Positions 1-6,048 of a stretch of 12,619 nt of DNA are shown in pieces. Under the pieces are notes generated by a model. That model saw only the letters and a list, made by a program, of their open reading frames with translations, had not been told where the DNA came from and searched no databases. The first letter of the stretch is position 1, and each line of letters begins with the position of its first letter. Origin of the DNA: an uncultured Catenibacterium sp. (GTDB lineage Bacteria; Bacillota_I; Bacilli_A; Erysipelotrichales; Coprobacillaceae); assembly GCF_900540665.1 (NCBI RefSeq), contig NZ_UQGV01000069.1, positions 1 to 12,619 on the forward strand. The letters are read 5' to 3'. The translations under genes were made by a program, and so were the position numbers.

Positions 1-97
1 AGATAAATCTGCAAGTACCTATTGTTTTACGAATCCTGACTTTCTGCTCCTCTGTCGGATTTATTTCCGTCTTGAAGCTCTTCAGCAATTTCCTCAT
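1..97 (-). CDS. tnpB: TnpB (IS607/IS605 OrfB family) RNA-guided nuclease, N-terminal fragment cut by the window edge
   Basis: Reading the minus strand from an ATG at 97-95 gives 32 open codons to the window edge. They include LKSFKTEINPTEEQ followed by VRIRKTIGTCRFI, the typical start of TnpB proteins of IS200/IS605 and IS607 elements (Lys-Thr-Glu-Ile-hydrophobic-Pro-Thr, then Gln-x-x-x-Ile ... Thr-x-Gly-x-Cys-Arg-Phe). An in-frame TAG lies three codons upstream, so this ATG is the likely start. Its purine-rich RBS (AGAAAGGG) abuts the ATG with almost no spacer, so translation may have depended on coupling with the overlapping tnpA. In the family, TnpB is a RuvC-like nuclease guided by an RNA (reRNA/omega RNA) made from the element's 3' end. 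The catalytic residues and that RNA lie outside the window, so activity cannot be judged. The family call is confident; intactness is unknown. Confidence 0.8.
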   Translation of the reverse strand, partial: MRKLLKSFKTEINPTEEQKVRIRKTIGTCRFI

Positions 98-603
98 CCC
101 TTTCTATCTGTTTTTTTATACTTACGAAGCCCTTTGCAACCTGCAGGAGAGCACATGAAGTATTGAAACAATATCCTACACGAGTTCTCTATCTGATTTC
201 TAATCTAATTATAGAACAAATGGAAAATTCATGCATTAGGTTCAGCTTCGAGAACGCCGTTTAATAGGTGCTTATGAAATTTAATTTTCACTAACCTATG
301 GTTTGTGGGTATTCAAATTATGCTTTTGATTTTTTGTTCCATTACTTCATCTAATAAATCGTTACACAGTTTCCATATTCTTCAATACACTGGTCTACAA
401 TAATTCCTTTTGCAATACAAAATCTTAAAAATGCAATGCGATTTCAGTAAATACTAATTATAAGTGTAATAACGCCTATTAGTTGGAGTTCGGTTTGCCT
501 ATAAAGTTTCTTCTCTATCCCAACGTTATAATGTCTTAACAGGTACGCCTTAAAGTTCAGCAAAATCCTTTGATTTATAATTTGTGATATTTGATGTTTT
601 CAT
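27..603 (-). pseudogene. tnpA: Decayed IS607-family tnpA (serine recombinase) overlapping tnpB
   Basis: Minus-strand reading from an ATG at 603-601 gives the MerR-like N-terminus of IS607 transposases: MKTSNITNYKSKDFAEL, stop, GVPVKTL, stop, RWDREETL, stop, ANRTPTNRRYYTYN, stop, YLL. Further on, in shifted frames, are FLRFCIAKGIIVDQCIEEYGN, LLDEVMEQKIKSII, DIVSILHVLSCRLQ and KKQIERDEEIAEELQDGN, ending at TAA 29-27. All match in order the IS607 TnpA plan: HTH with Trp-Asp-Arg, catalytic domain, then the C-terminal Ser-Cys-Arg-Leu and KKQIERDEE segments. At least four in-frame stops and several frameshifts are present. The expected Arg-Val-Ser-Ser nucleophile segment between the HTH and FLR cannot be found. 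The last 24 codons overlap tnpB in another frame, the normal IS607 arrangement, and look undamaged. The gene cannot make a transposase. Confidence 0.8.
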
Positions 604-866
604 ATTAAAGCTTTCCTTTGAGTAGATTTGAACACATTTAATCACAATAGTCGATATATTTAGTTACTTATATTTTCCTCTTTTTGATTATTATAGTATA
701 GTTCTGTTCCTATTCCTACCAAATAGTATGAATTGACTATTCGAGGAATGAGTTTCCTTTATCTTTCTATGTAAAAGTATTCTAAACAAGAAATAAGTGG
801 CTTACACATATATATACTCATTCATCAGAGTGAATTACTTCCTATTTTTTGAATTATTTTCATTAT
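604..866. other. Intergenic region, no gene seen
   Basis: This AT-rich stretch holds no credible ORF on either strand. The part next to 603 contains an AAAGGAAAG ribosome-binding-like stretch (minus strand) for the dead tnpA, so the outer boundary of the IS607 element should lie here. IS607 elements have no conserved terminal inverted repeats, so I cannot place the boundary. A short inverted repeat, AATAGT-N8-ACTATT at 722-741, is the only other structure and may be chance in AT-rich DNA. Confidence 0.5.
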
Positions 867-895
867 TTGTATTCACCTCTAAAATAGTGTAGAAT
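867..895 (+). promoter_or_regulatory. Sigma-A-type promoter for the threonine aldolase gene
   Basis: A -35 box TTGTAT (867-872) and a -10 box TAGAAT (890-895) are separated by exactly 17 bp, about 24 bp upstream of the ATG at 919. A CGGAGG ribosome binding site lies at 905-910. Both boxes are close to the housekeeping consensus, suggesting constitutive expression of a single-gene transcript. Confidence 0.7.
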
Positions 896-918
896 ACAAA
901 AAAACGGAGGATATAAAG

Positions 919-1944
919 ATGCTATCATTTGAAAGTGATTATACAGAAGGGGCACATCATGCCATTCTAGAAAAATTTATTGAAACAAATATGGATCAGC
1001 AGTCAGGATATGGAGTAGATGTATATTCTGAATCTGCAAGAAAAAAGATTGCGAAAGCGTGTGGTAAAGAAGATGCTGATATTTACTTTATTACAGGTGG
1101 TACACAGACTAACCAGTTAGTCATTGATACAATGTTGAAGCCATATGAAGGTGTTGTCGCTGCAGTGACAGGACATGTGGCGGCTCATGAAGCAGGGGCC
1201 ATTGAATATACAGGACATAAAGTGCTCACTGTCCCACAGTATTTAGGTAAGTTAAAAGCATCAGATGTCAAAGAATTAGTAGATACATTCTATAACGATG
1301 CTAACCATGAACATATGGTATTCCCAGGTATGGTTTATATTTCTCATCCTACAGAATATGGCACACTTTATACAAAAGAAGAATTAAAAGAAATCTCAGA
1401 TGTATGTCATGCTTATAATTTGCCTTTATTCTTAGATGGTGCAAGACTTGGTTATGGTCTCATGTCTTATGATACTGATGTAACACTAGAAGATATCGCA
1501 GAACTTACTGATGTATTCTATATTGGTGGAACTAAAGTAGGGGCATTATGTGGAGAAGCTGTTGTCTTTACTAAGAATAATACACCAGCACACTTTGTAA
1601 ACCTTATTAAGAAACATGGTGCTTTACTTGCAAAAGGACGTTTAAATGGTGTTCAATTTGATGTTCTTTTTACAGATGATCTCTATTTCAAGATTTCAAG
1701 ACACGCCATTGATATGGCTGAAAAGCTTAAAACAATCTTTAAAGAAAAGGGTTATGAATTCTATATTGATTCTCCTACAAACCAGCAGTTCTTTATTGTA
1801 GACAATAAGAAACTAGAGGAACTAGAAAAGCATGTACGCTATGGTTTCTGGGAAAAGTACGATGATACACATACTGTAGTACGTTTTGCGACAAGCTGGG
1901 CTACTACAGAAGAATCTATTGAAAAACTTAAAGAACTATTATAA
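919..1944 (+). CDS. Low-specificity L-threonine aldolase / beta-eliminating lyase family PLP enzyme
   Basis: The 341-aa product fits the fold-type I PLP beta-eliminating lyase family (threonine aldolase type, usually 330-350 aa), which cleaves L-threonine or L-allo-threonine to glycine and acetaldehyde. Visible motifs are ITGGTQTN (58-65), contacting the PLP phosphate; His86 in TGHVAAHEAGA, which stacks on the ring; LDGAR (172-176), whose Asp173 pairs with the pyridine nitrogen; and Lys206 in YIGGTKVGALCGEA, the predicted Schiff-base lysine. All catalytic residues expected for the family are present. The protein is cytosolic, with no signal peptide or TM segment. The start is supported by CGGAGG eight bases upstream and a near-consensus promoter. 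It stands alone, closed by a hairpin terminator shared with the convergent gene. Substrate choice within the family (threonine, allo-threonine or another beta-hydroxy amino acid) cannot be read from sequence, so no symbol is given. Confidence 0.88.
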   Translation: MLSFESDYTEGAHHAILEKFIETNMDQQSGYGVDVYSESARKKIAKACGKEDADIYFITGGTQTNQLVIDTMLKPYEGVVAAVTGHVAAHEAGAIEYTGHKVLTVPQYLGKLKASDVKELVDTFYNDANHEHMVFPGMVYISHPTEYGTLYTKEELKEISDVCHAYNLPLFLDGARLGYGLMSYDTDVTLEDIAELTDVFYIGGTKVGALCGEAVVFTKNNTPAHFVNLIKKHGALLAKGRLNGVQFDVLFTDDLYFKISRHAIDMAEKLKTIFKEKGYEFYIDSPTNQQFFIVDNKKLEELEKHVRYGFWEKYDDTHTVVRFATSWATTEESIEKLKELL

Positions 1945-1969
1945 AAAGATTCCTCACGGAATCTTTTTT
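1945..1969. terminator. Bidirectional intrinsic terminator between convergent genes
   Basis: A 9-bp perfect stem, AAAGATTCC (1945-1953) with GGAATCTTT (1958-1966), closes a TCAC loop. A T run follows on the plus strand (to 1969) and an A run precedes the stem, giving a U-tail on the minus strand. It starts directly after the TAA of the aldolase gene, and the stop codon of the convergent gene (1970-1968) lies in its tail. Confidence 0.85.
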
Positions 1970-2663
1970 AGTGCCATGCTGTAGTACGTTCATCTATGAC
2001 CTGGCCGTTTTCAATTTTATAAAATCCTAATACGATAGTAGTACCATTCTTTGTTTCCTCATAAACATATTCATGCTCATGAGTTTCATAATAATTCAAA
2101 TGACGTATTACACCATCTTTATTATAAACAACTGCATACATCCATCCCTTTGCACTGATACCATAATTTATATCATCATAATGAAGGTAATCAGCGACCA
2201 TTCTCAATTCTTTTCTGATCTCATCAGCATTATTACCAGCCATATCACCTTTAGTTGTTAATGCATCCTGACCAGTCACAATAGAACTATTTGTCTTCCC
2301 ATTATAATAAAGATTATAAAGTGTATCATCCTGCTCAGTTCCTTGAATCACAACACCTACATGATCCTTATACCAGCTAACACTCCATACATCTTCTCGA
2401 ATACTTCCACCATCATCTGATAATACAAAGTCCATCTTATTGATTATCGTATCATTCTTTTTAAGAAGCAAACGTCCATCTGCACTGCTGAAGAATAGAG
2501 GCGCTCCGACTGACTGCATCACAACCTCATATTCATAATAAGACTCTTTAGCTACTGTCTCTACATGATACTTAATCATATAAATAAAAAGTCCATAAAG
2601 TAGACCAATAACTAGCACAATACTTAATACGATTCCTAGAATCACTTTTAATACTTTTTTCAT
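1968..2663 (-). CDS. Membrane-anchored protein of unknown function
   Basis: I do not recognise this 231-aa protein with confidence. It starts with two lysines and one long hydrophobic segment (about residues 4-30), probably an uncleaved N-terminal anchor, as no lipobox cysteine is seen. About 200 hydrophilic residues should therefore lie outside the cell. The middle (VGAPLFFSSADGRLLLKKND ... WYKDHVGVVIQGTEQDD) recalls conserved hypothetical exported proteins of clostridia and relatives that share a Gly/Ala-x-Pro-...-Asp-Gly-Arg-Leu motif; this is recollection only. Its start is set by AGGAG six to seven bases before the ATG. It lies 38 bp downstream of the NlpC/P60 gene on the same strand, but a strong terminator sits between them, so it depends on read-through or its own promoter, which I could not identify. 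Confidence 0.75.
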   Translation of the reverse strand: MKKVLKVILGIVLSIVLVIGLLYGLFIYMIKYHVETVAKESYYEYEVVMQSVGAPLFFSSADGRLLLKKNDTIINKMDFVLSDDGGSIREDVWSVSWYKDHVGVVIQGTEQDDTLYNLYYNGKTNSSIVTGQDALTTKGDMAGNNADEIRKELRMVADYLHYDDINYGISAKGWMYAVVYNKDGVIRHLNYYETHEHEYVYEETKNGTTIVLGFYKIENGQVIDERTTAWH

Positions 2664-2675
2664 ATAAACTCCTTA

Positions 2676-2703
2676 GAAAAAAAGAAGATCTTTCGATCTT
2701 CTT
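2676..2703 (-). terminator. Intrinsic terminator after the NlpC/P60 gene
   Basis: On the minus strand, stem GAAGATC (2701-2695), loop GAAA, stem GATCTTC (2690-2684) is followed by a run of eight Ts (2683-2676). A GNRA-like tetraloop and a perfect stem make this a strong terminator. The stop codon of the hydrolase gene (2704-2702) is next to the hairpin. Confidence 0.85.
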
Positions 2704-4186
2704 ATCTACCAGCACCTGCATAGTGAGATGCATAATAACCACTATTTAATGAAGATACTGTAACACCAGTACTTGAGTTAGCAGCATGAACAAACTGTCC
2801 ATTACCGATATAGATACCTACATGTGAGATACCTGACTTATAAGTTCCTGCGAAGAATACTAAGTCACCAGCACTTAAGCCATCCTTAGATACTCTTGTA
2901 GTAGAACTATACTGAGCAGAAGCAGTTCTTGGTAATGACTTACCATTTTGTCTATATACCCATGAAGTGAATCCAGAACAGTCAAATGCTGTTGGCCCAG
3001 AAGCACCAAATACATAAGCAGAACCTACTCTAGATAGACCAGTTCCAACAATACCGCTATGTCCACCCTTAACACTTGTTCCACCTGCATTGTATCCACC
3101 TCTTGATGGAGCGGCAGCTACAGTGACTTTAGCACTTGCATTTGCTGTATTACCAGCATTATCAGTGACTGTATAATTTACTGTATAACTTCCAGACTTA
3201 GAAGTATTGACAGAACCACTTACATTGACTTTGCTTGTTACATCACCATCAAGATTATCAATAGCAGAAGCAAGGTTTGACTTTGCATCAAATGATGAAC
3301 CATACTTCACATTAATATCATTAGACTTTAATGTAATAGCAGGAGCAGCAATATCAGCTACAGTTACATCATAAGTATTTTCAGTCTTATTACCACTTGC
3401 ATCAGTTGCAGTCACCTTAATAGGCTGAGTACCATCTAACTTCTTAGTATCTACTTCACCTTCAACAGTTAAAACAGGATTCATATCATAGTTATCCTTT
3501 GCTTCAACATAGTTGTTGATATCAAAGTTATCACCGTAGTTTACTACGAAGTTACCATTCTTTAAGTTCATTTCAGGAGCAGATGTATCACCAACATTGA
3601 AAGTAAACGTCTTAGTAGCAACATTACCCATGTTATCTTCAACAGAAGCATTGATCACCTGTTCACCTAACTGAGTTGTATCTAATTCCTTATCGAAATT
3701 AACGAAGTCTGTTACATCACCATCAACATTATCAGTTGCTTTGATGTACTGTTTTAAATCGTTGCTGCCATTGGCTTCAACATTGATGACAAATCCATCA
3801 TCAGTCTTAGATTCAAGAACTGGTGCTTCATTATCTACAACCTTAACATTAACAGTCTTAGTTGTTTCATTATTGAAAGCATCCTTTACTGTCACATTGA
3901 CAGTATATGTTCCTAACTGGTTCTTTTCATAAGAATCAGCATGAATCTTTGTTTTTAATGTATCAGTATTATCTCTGTTATCAGAGATTGCAAAATCACT
4001 AGCTTTTAGGACAGTTCCATAAGGAACTTCAATTGTATTTGAATGTACAACAGGTGCTGTTCTATCAGCAGCTGTATAACCCACGATTGCGAAAGCGGAA
4101 ATAGCAAACACAGGAATGAACATTGTCTTCTGAGTTCTTACTCTATTAGATACGAAACTCATGATTTCTTTTGTTTTCTTATCCAT
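2702..4186 (-). CDS. Secreted NlpC/P60 peptidoglycan endopeptidase with four Ig-like repeats
   Basis: I place the start at the ATG at 4186 (494 aa, MDKKTKEIM...) because AAAGGAGAG lies just upstream; the longer frame to 4234 adds 16 residues without an RBS. A basic N-terminus and hydrophobic segment (about 21-39) ending in TAADRTAP form a signal peptide or anchor. Four repeats follow (about 43-117, 120-198, 203-276, 280-356), each with a D/N-rich 'DNxDGDVT' turn and a 'GxYxVNxTVxDxxGNxxxx' strand, the DUF5011/HYR-like Ig fold. A Gly/Ser linker (about 360-378) leads to a C-terminal NlpC/P60 domain with Cys403 (FDCSGF), His455 (SHVGIYIG) and His467 (FVHAAN), the usual catalytic triad. Family enzymes cut stem-peptide bonds in peptidoglycan, often D-Glu to diamino acid, in cell separation or wall turnover. 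The repeats probably reach through or bind the wall. The exact bond cleaved is not known. Confidence 0.9.
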   Translation of the reverse strand: MDKKTKEIMSFVSNRVRTQKTMFIPVFAISAFAIVGYTAADRTAPVVHSNTIEVPYGTVLKASDFAISDNRDNTDTLKTKIHADSYEKNQLGTYTVNVTVKDAFNNETTKTVNVKVVDNEAPVLESKTDDGFVINVEANGSNDLKQYIKATDNVDGDVTDFVNFDKELDTTQLGEQVINASVEDNMGNVATKTFTFNVGDTSAPEMNLKNGNFVVNYGDNFDINNYVEAKDNYDMNPVLTVEGEVDTKKLDGTQPIKVTATDASGNKTENTYDVTVADIAAPAITLKSNDINVKYGSSFDAKSNLASAIDNLDGDVTSKVNVSGSVNTSKSGSYTVNYTVTDNAGNTANASAKVTVAAAPSRGGYNAGGTSVKGGHSGIVGTGLSRVGSAYVFGASGPTAFDCSGFTSWVYRQNGKSLPRTASAQYSSTTRVSKDGLSAGDLVFFAGTYKSGISHVGIYIGNGQFVHAANSSTGVTVSSLNSGYYASHYAGAGR

Positions 4187-4219
4187 TTTTCTCTCTCCTT
4201 TTGTCTTTCGACAGGCTCT

Positions 4220-4225
4220 ATTATA
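4220..4225 (-). promoter_or_regulatory. -10 element of the NlpC/P60 gene
   Basis: A consensus TATAAT reads on the minus strand here, 34 bp before the ATG at 4186. The -35 position 17 bp upstream (CTTTAT on the minus strand) is a poor match to TTGACA. A good -10 with a weak -35 is typical of activator-dependent promoters and fits the repeat array that begins about 30 bp further upstream. Confidence 0.6.
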
Positions 4226-4254
4226 ACACCTCATATTAAAAAATAAAGAAAAAT

Positions 4255-4339
4255 CTTAAGAAATATTTAAGAAGTATCAAAATATGTAGTGTATATCATA
4301 TAAAAATGAATTAAGAAATTTTTAAAAATAACTTAAGAA
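4255..4339. promoter_or_regulatory. Helically phased TTAAGAA repeat array, candidate OmpR-family (CiaR-like) response-regulator sites
   Basis: Five heptamers read on the plus strand: TTAAGAA at 4256, 4267, 4311 and 4333, and TTAAAAA at 4322. Every start differs by a multiple of 11, including the 44-bp gap between the two clusters; ATAAAAA at 4300 also falls in register. Direct repeats on an 11-bp period are how OmpR-family regulators bind as tandem dimers. The hexamer form (C/T/A)TTAAG-N5-TTTAAG closely resembles the TTTAAG-N5-TTTAAG site described for streptococcal CiaR. The array lies between the divergent hydrolase and PTS genes and could act on either; it sits just upstream of the hydrolase promoter. 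The spacing is seen directly; the regulator is inference. Confidence 0.55.
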
Positions 4340-4342
4340 TTA

Positions 4343-4363
4343 TACAAAACGCCCTGTTTTGTA
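4343..4363. repeat. Perfect inverted repeat (operator-like or weak hairpin) upstream of the PTS gene
   Basis: TACAAAAC (4343-4350) and GTTTTGTA (4356-4363) form an 8-bp perfect palindrome around GCCCT. No T run follows on the plus strand, so it is not a good terminator. It lies 50 bp upstream of the candidate PTS -10 box and just beyond the repeat array, a place that suits a repressor or activator operator. It is not a recognisable RAT sequence for a BglG/GlcT protein. Confidence 0.4.
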
Positions 4364-4412
4364 AGAAAAACACAATGAACCCACTTATAAAAAGGATTAG
4401 ATTTTCATACTA

Positions 4413-4418
4413 TATAAT
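4413..4418 (+). promoter_or_regulatory. Candidate -10 element for the PTS-glcT transcript
   Basis: A consensus TATAAT stands 39 bp before the EIIC start codon, but no TTGACA-like box is found 16-18 bp upstream. The resulting leader would be only about 30 nt, too short for the RAT hairpin and terminator that usually precede GlcT-controlled genes. Confidence 0.45.
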
Positions 4419-4456
4419 GATAGAATAGATTAAAAGGTGAAGAAGGAGGAAGAATC

Positions 4457-5635
4457 ATGTTTGATAAGCTATTTAGTAAACTGCAACGTGTAGGACAGAG
4501 CTTTATGATTCCTATAGCTGTTTTACCTGTTGCTGGTCTATTGATGGGTATAGGACGTTCATTTACAAATGAAACAATGATTCAAGCTTACCATCTTCAA
4601 TTCATATTAGGAAAAGGAACACCGATGAACGCATTATTCACCGTTATGAGTAATGCCGGTAATATTGTCTTTGATAATCTTCCTGTTTTATTTGCGGTCG
4701 GTATTGCGATGGGGATGGCTAGACATGAAAAAGCCACAGCGGCCTTTTCTGCATTAGTTGCTTTCTTTATTATGCATGCCTCTATTAATTCATTATTAAC
4801 TATTAATGGTATTATATTGGATGGTAAGATTGCTGATTCTGTTAGACTTGGTACGATCAATACTATATGTGGTATACAGTCTTTAGATATAGGTGTCTTT
4901 GGAGGAATGGTTGTCGGACTCGGTGTCGCTTTTCTCCATAACAAGTTCTATATGACACGACTTCCTGATTTCTTATCATTTTTTGCAGGAACACGTTTTG
5001 TCCCAGTGATCTGTTCTTTTGTATTCGTATTTGTGGGAATTTTATTCTATTATATATGGCCACCTGTTCAGGAAGCCATTTATCACTTAGGTGTTTTTGT
5101 AAGAGACAGCAGTTATGCAGGAATCTTCGTATTTGGTTTTGTAAAGCGTATGCTGATTCCTTTTGGTTTACATCATGTTTTTTATCTTCCATTCTGGCAG
5201 ACAGGACTAGGGGGCAATATGGTAGTGGATGGACATCTCATCCAGGGGGCACAGAATATCTTTTTTGCTCAGCTTGCTTCACCTCATGTCACACAATTTA
5301 ATGTAGAAGCCACTCGCTTCTTCTCAGGTGAATATATTTTTATGATGTTTGGTTTGCCAGGTGCAGCTCTTGCTATGTATCATTGTGCAAGACCTAGCCA
5401 TCGTAAAAAAACAGGAGGTTTATTACTCTCTGCATCATTGACTTCTATCTTGACTGGTATTACTGAACCACTAGAATTCACATTCCTATTTCAGGCACCA
5501 CCGCTCTTTTTGGTTCATGCCATCCTAGCAGGAAGTGCTTATGCCGTTGCACAGGCACTTAATATTGCGATAGGATTGACTTTTAGTGCAGGCAATAGAC
5601 TTTTTCTTATTTGGTATATTACAGGGAAACAGTAA
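4457..5635 (+). CDS. PTS EIIC permease domain (glucose/maltose/GlcNAc type), 5' part of a frameshifted EIICB gene
   Basis: The sugar channel of a phosphotransferase permease, which moves a sugar inward as it is phosphorylated. AAGGAGG lies seven bases before the ATG. The 392-aa frame has a basic amphipathic start (FDKLFSKLQRVGQSFMIPI), several membrane spans, the motifs NLPVLFAVGIAMGMAR (74-89) and FGLHHVFYLPFWQT (236-249), and GITEPLEF (334-341), the conserved sugar-binding loop. The sequence resembles the MalX/PtsG/NagE-type EIIC family; the sugar cannot be named. After Gly379 the frame breaks: 13 unrelated residues (NRLFLIWYITGKQ) lead to a stop, while the expected IDFFLFGILQGN continues in another frame from 5595. 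The 5' product therefore lacks the final membrane segment and the EIIB domain and is unlikely to work alone. See the companion entry at 5586-6047. Confidence 0.85.
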   Translation: MFDKLFSKLQRVGQSFMIPIAVLPVAGLLMGIGRSFTNETMIQAYHLQFILGKGTPMNALFTVMSNAGNIVFDNLPVLFAVGIAMGMARHEKATAAFSALVAFFIMHASINSLLTINGIILDGKIADSVRLGTINTICGIQSLDIGVFGGMVVGLGVAFLHNKFYMTRLPDFLSFFAGTRFVPVICSFVFVFVGILFYYIWPPVQEAIYHLGVFVRDSSYAGIFVFGFVKRMLIPFGLHHVFYLPFWQTGLGGNMVVDGHLIQGAQNIFFAQLASPHVTQFNVEATRFFSGEYIFMMFGLPGAALAMYHCARPSHRKKTGGLLLSASLTSILTGITEPLEFTFLFQAPPLFLVHAILAGSAYAVAQALNIAIGLTFSAGNRLFLIWYITGKQ

Positions 5636-6047
5636 AACAAACTGGGTATTCGTCCCAATTATTGGTTTTATCTATTTCTTGCTTTATTATACAATTTTTA
5701 AGTATGTGATTAAGCGTTATGATTTTAAAACAATCGGAAGAGGAGAAGATACACAACTTCATACAAAAAAAGACTATTCACAAAAGAAAAGTCTTGACGT
5801 AGATAGTTCTGTGTCTCACGCTATTGTAGAAGCATTAGGAGGTGTTCCTAATATATTAGATGTTGATACATGTACAACGCGTCTTCGTGCCACTTTAAAG
5901 GATCTATCACTTGTAGATGAAGAAGCCTTAAAGGCAACAGGTGCTGCAGGTATTTATATGCGTGGTGAAGGTATCCAAATTACCTATGGACCACATGTTG
6001 TTATTATCGTATCAGAAATAAAACAGATATTACATGAAGGAGAATAA
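5586..6047 (+). CDS. 3' part of the frameshifted EIICB gene: last EIIC segment and EIIB domain
   Basis: This 153-codon frame begins only formally at a GTG (5586) without an RBS. Its first residues from Ile (5595) continue the EIIC domain: IDFFLFGILQGNSKTNW and a last hydrophobic span (FVPIIGFIYFLLYYTIFKYV). A charged linker (RGEDTQLHTKKDYSQKKS) leads to a full EIIB domain (IVEALGGVPNILDVDTCTTRLR...GIQITYGPHVVIIVSEIKQIL). Cys96 (codon 5871-5873) in DVDTCTTRLR is the residue phosphorylated from EIIA in this family. The spacing and order are those of one C-B permease of about 530 residues (4457-6047) with no EIIA domain, so a separate EIIA (Crr type) would be needed. Read as sequenced, this part would be made only through frameshifting or re-initiation. 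The glcT start codon follows its stop by one base. Confidence 0.8.
   Translation: MQAIDFFLFGILQGNSKTNWVFVPIIGFIYFLLYYTIFKYVIKRYDFKTIGRGEDTQLHTKKDYSQKKSLDVDSSVSHAIVEALGGVPNILDVDTCTTRLRATLKDLSLVDEEALKATGAAGIYMRGEGIQITYGPHVVIIVSEIKQILHEGE
5590..5597 (+). other. Frameshift site within the EIICB gene
   Basis: The 5' frame is correct through Gly (GGC, 5591-5593) and the 3' frame is correct from Ile (ATA, 5595-5597), leaving a single A between them where one codon is expected. This equals a two-base loss (or one-base gain). Loss of one GC from an ancestral GCGC would restore Ser-Ala-Gly-Ala-Ile-Asp, as in related permeases. There is no slippery heptamer, stem-loop or internal Shine-Dalgarno to suggest programmed frameshifting, so a mutation or an assembly error is more likely. 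Confidence 0.7.
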
Positions 6048-6048
6048 A

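Noticed and set aside
2073..2261. 62-aa plus-strand ORF opposite the 231-aa membrane protein gene
   Set aside because: It lies wholly within the minus-strand gene, has no ribosome binding site and its composition is that of an antisense shadow.
3741..3932. 63-aa plus-strand ORF opposite the Ig-like repeats
   Set aside because: Antisense shadow of the repetitive Ig-like region, with no RBS or recognisable motif.
4043..4246. 67-aa plus-strand ORF across the start of the hydrolase gene
   Set aside because: Antisense to a clear signal-peptide coding region and its promoter, with no RBS.
4597..5192. Two minus-strand ORFs (4597-4944 and 4863-5192) and a plus-strand ORF at 5056-5301 within EIIC
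   Set aside because: All overlap a strongly conserved permease frame and show no family features.
5590..5640. Programmed ribosomal frameshifting in the EIICB gene
   Set aside because: No slippery heptamer, downstream pseudoknot or internal Shine-Dalgarno is visible, and a two-base loss explains the break simply.
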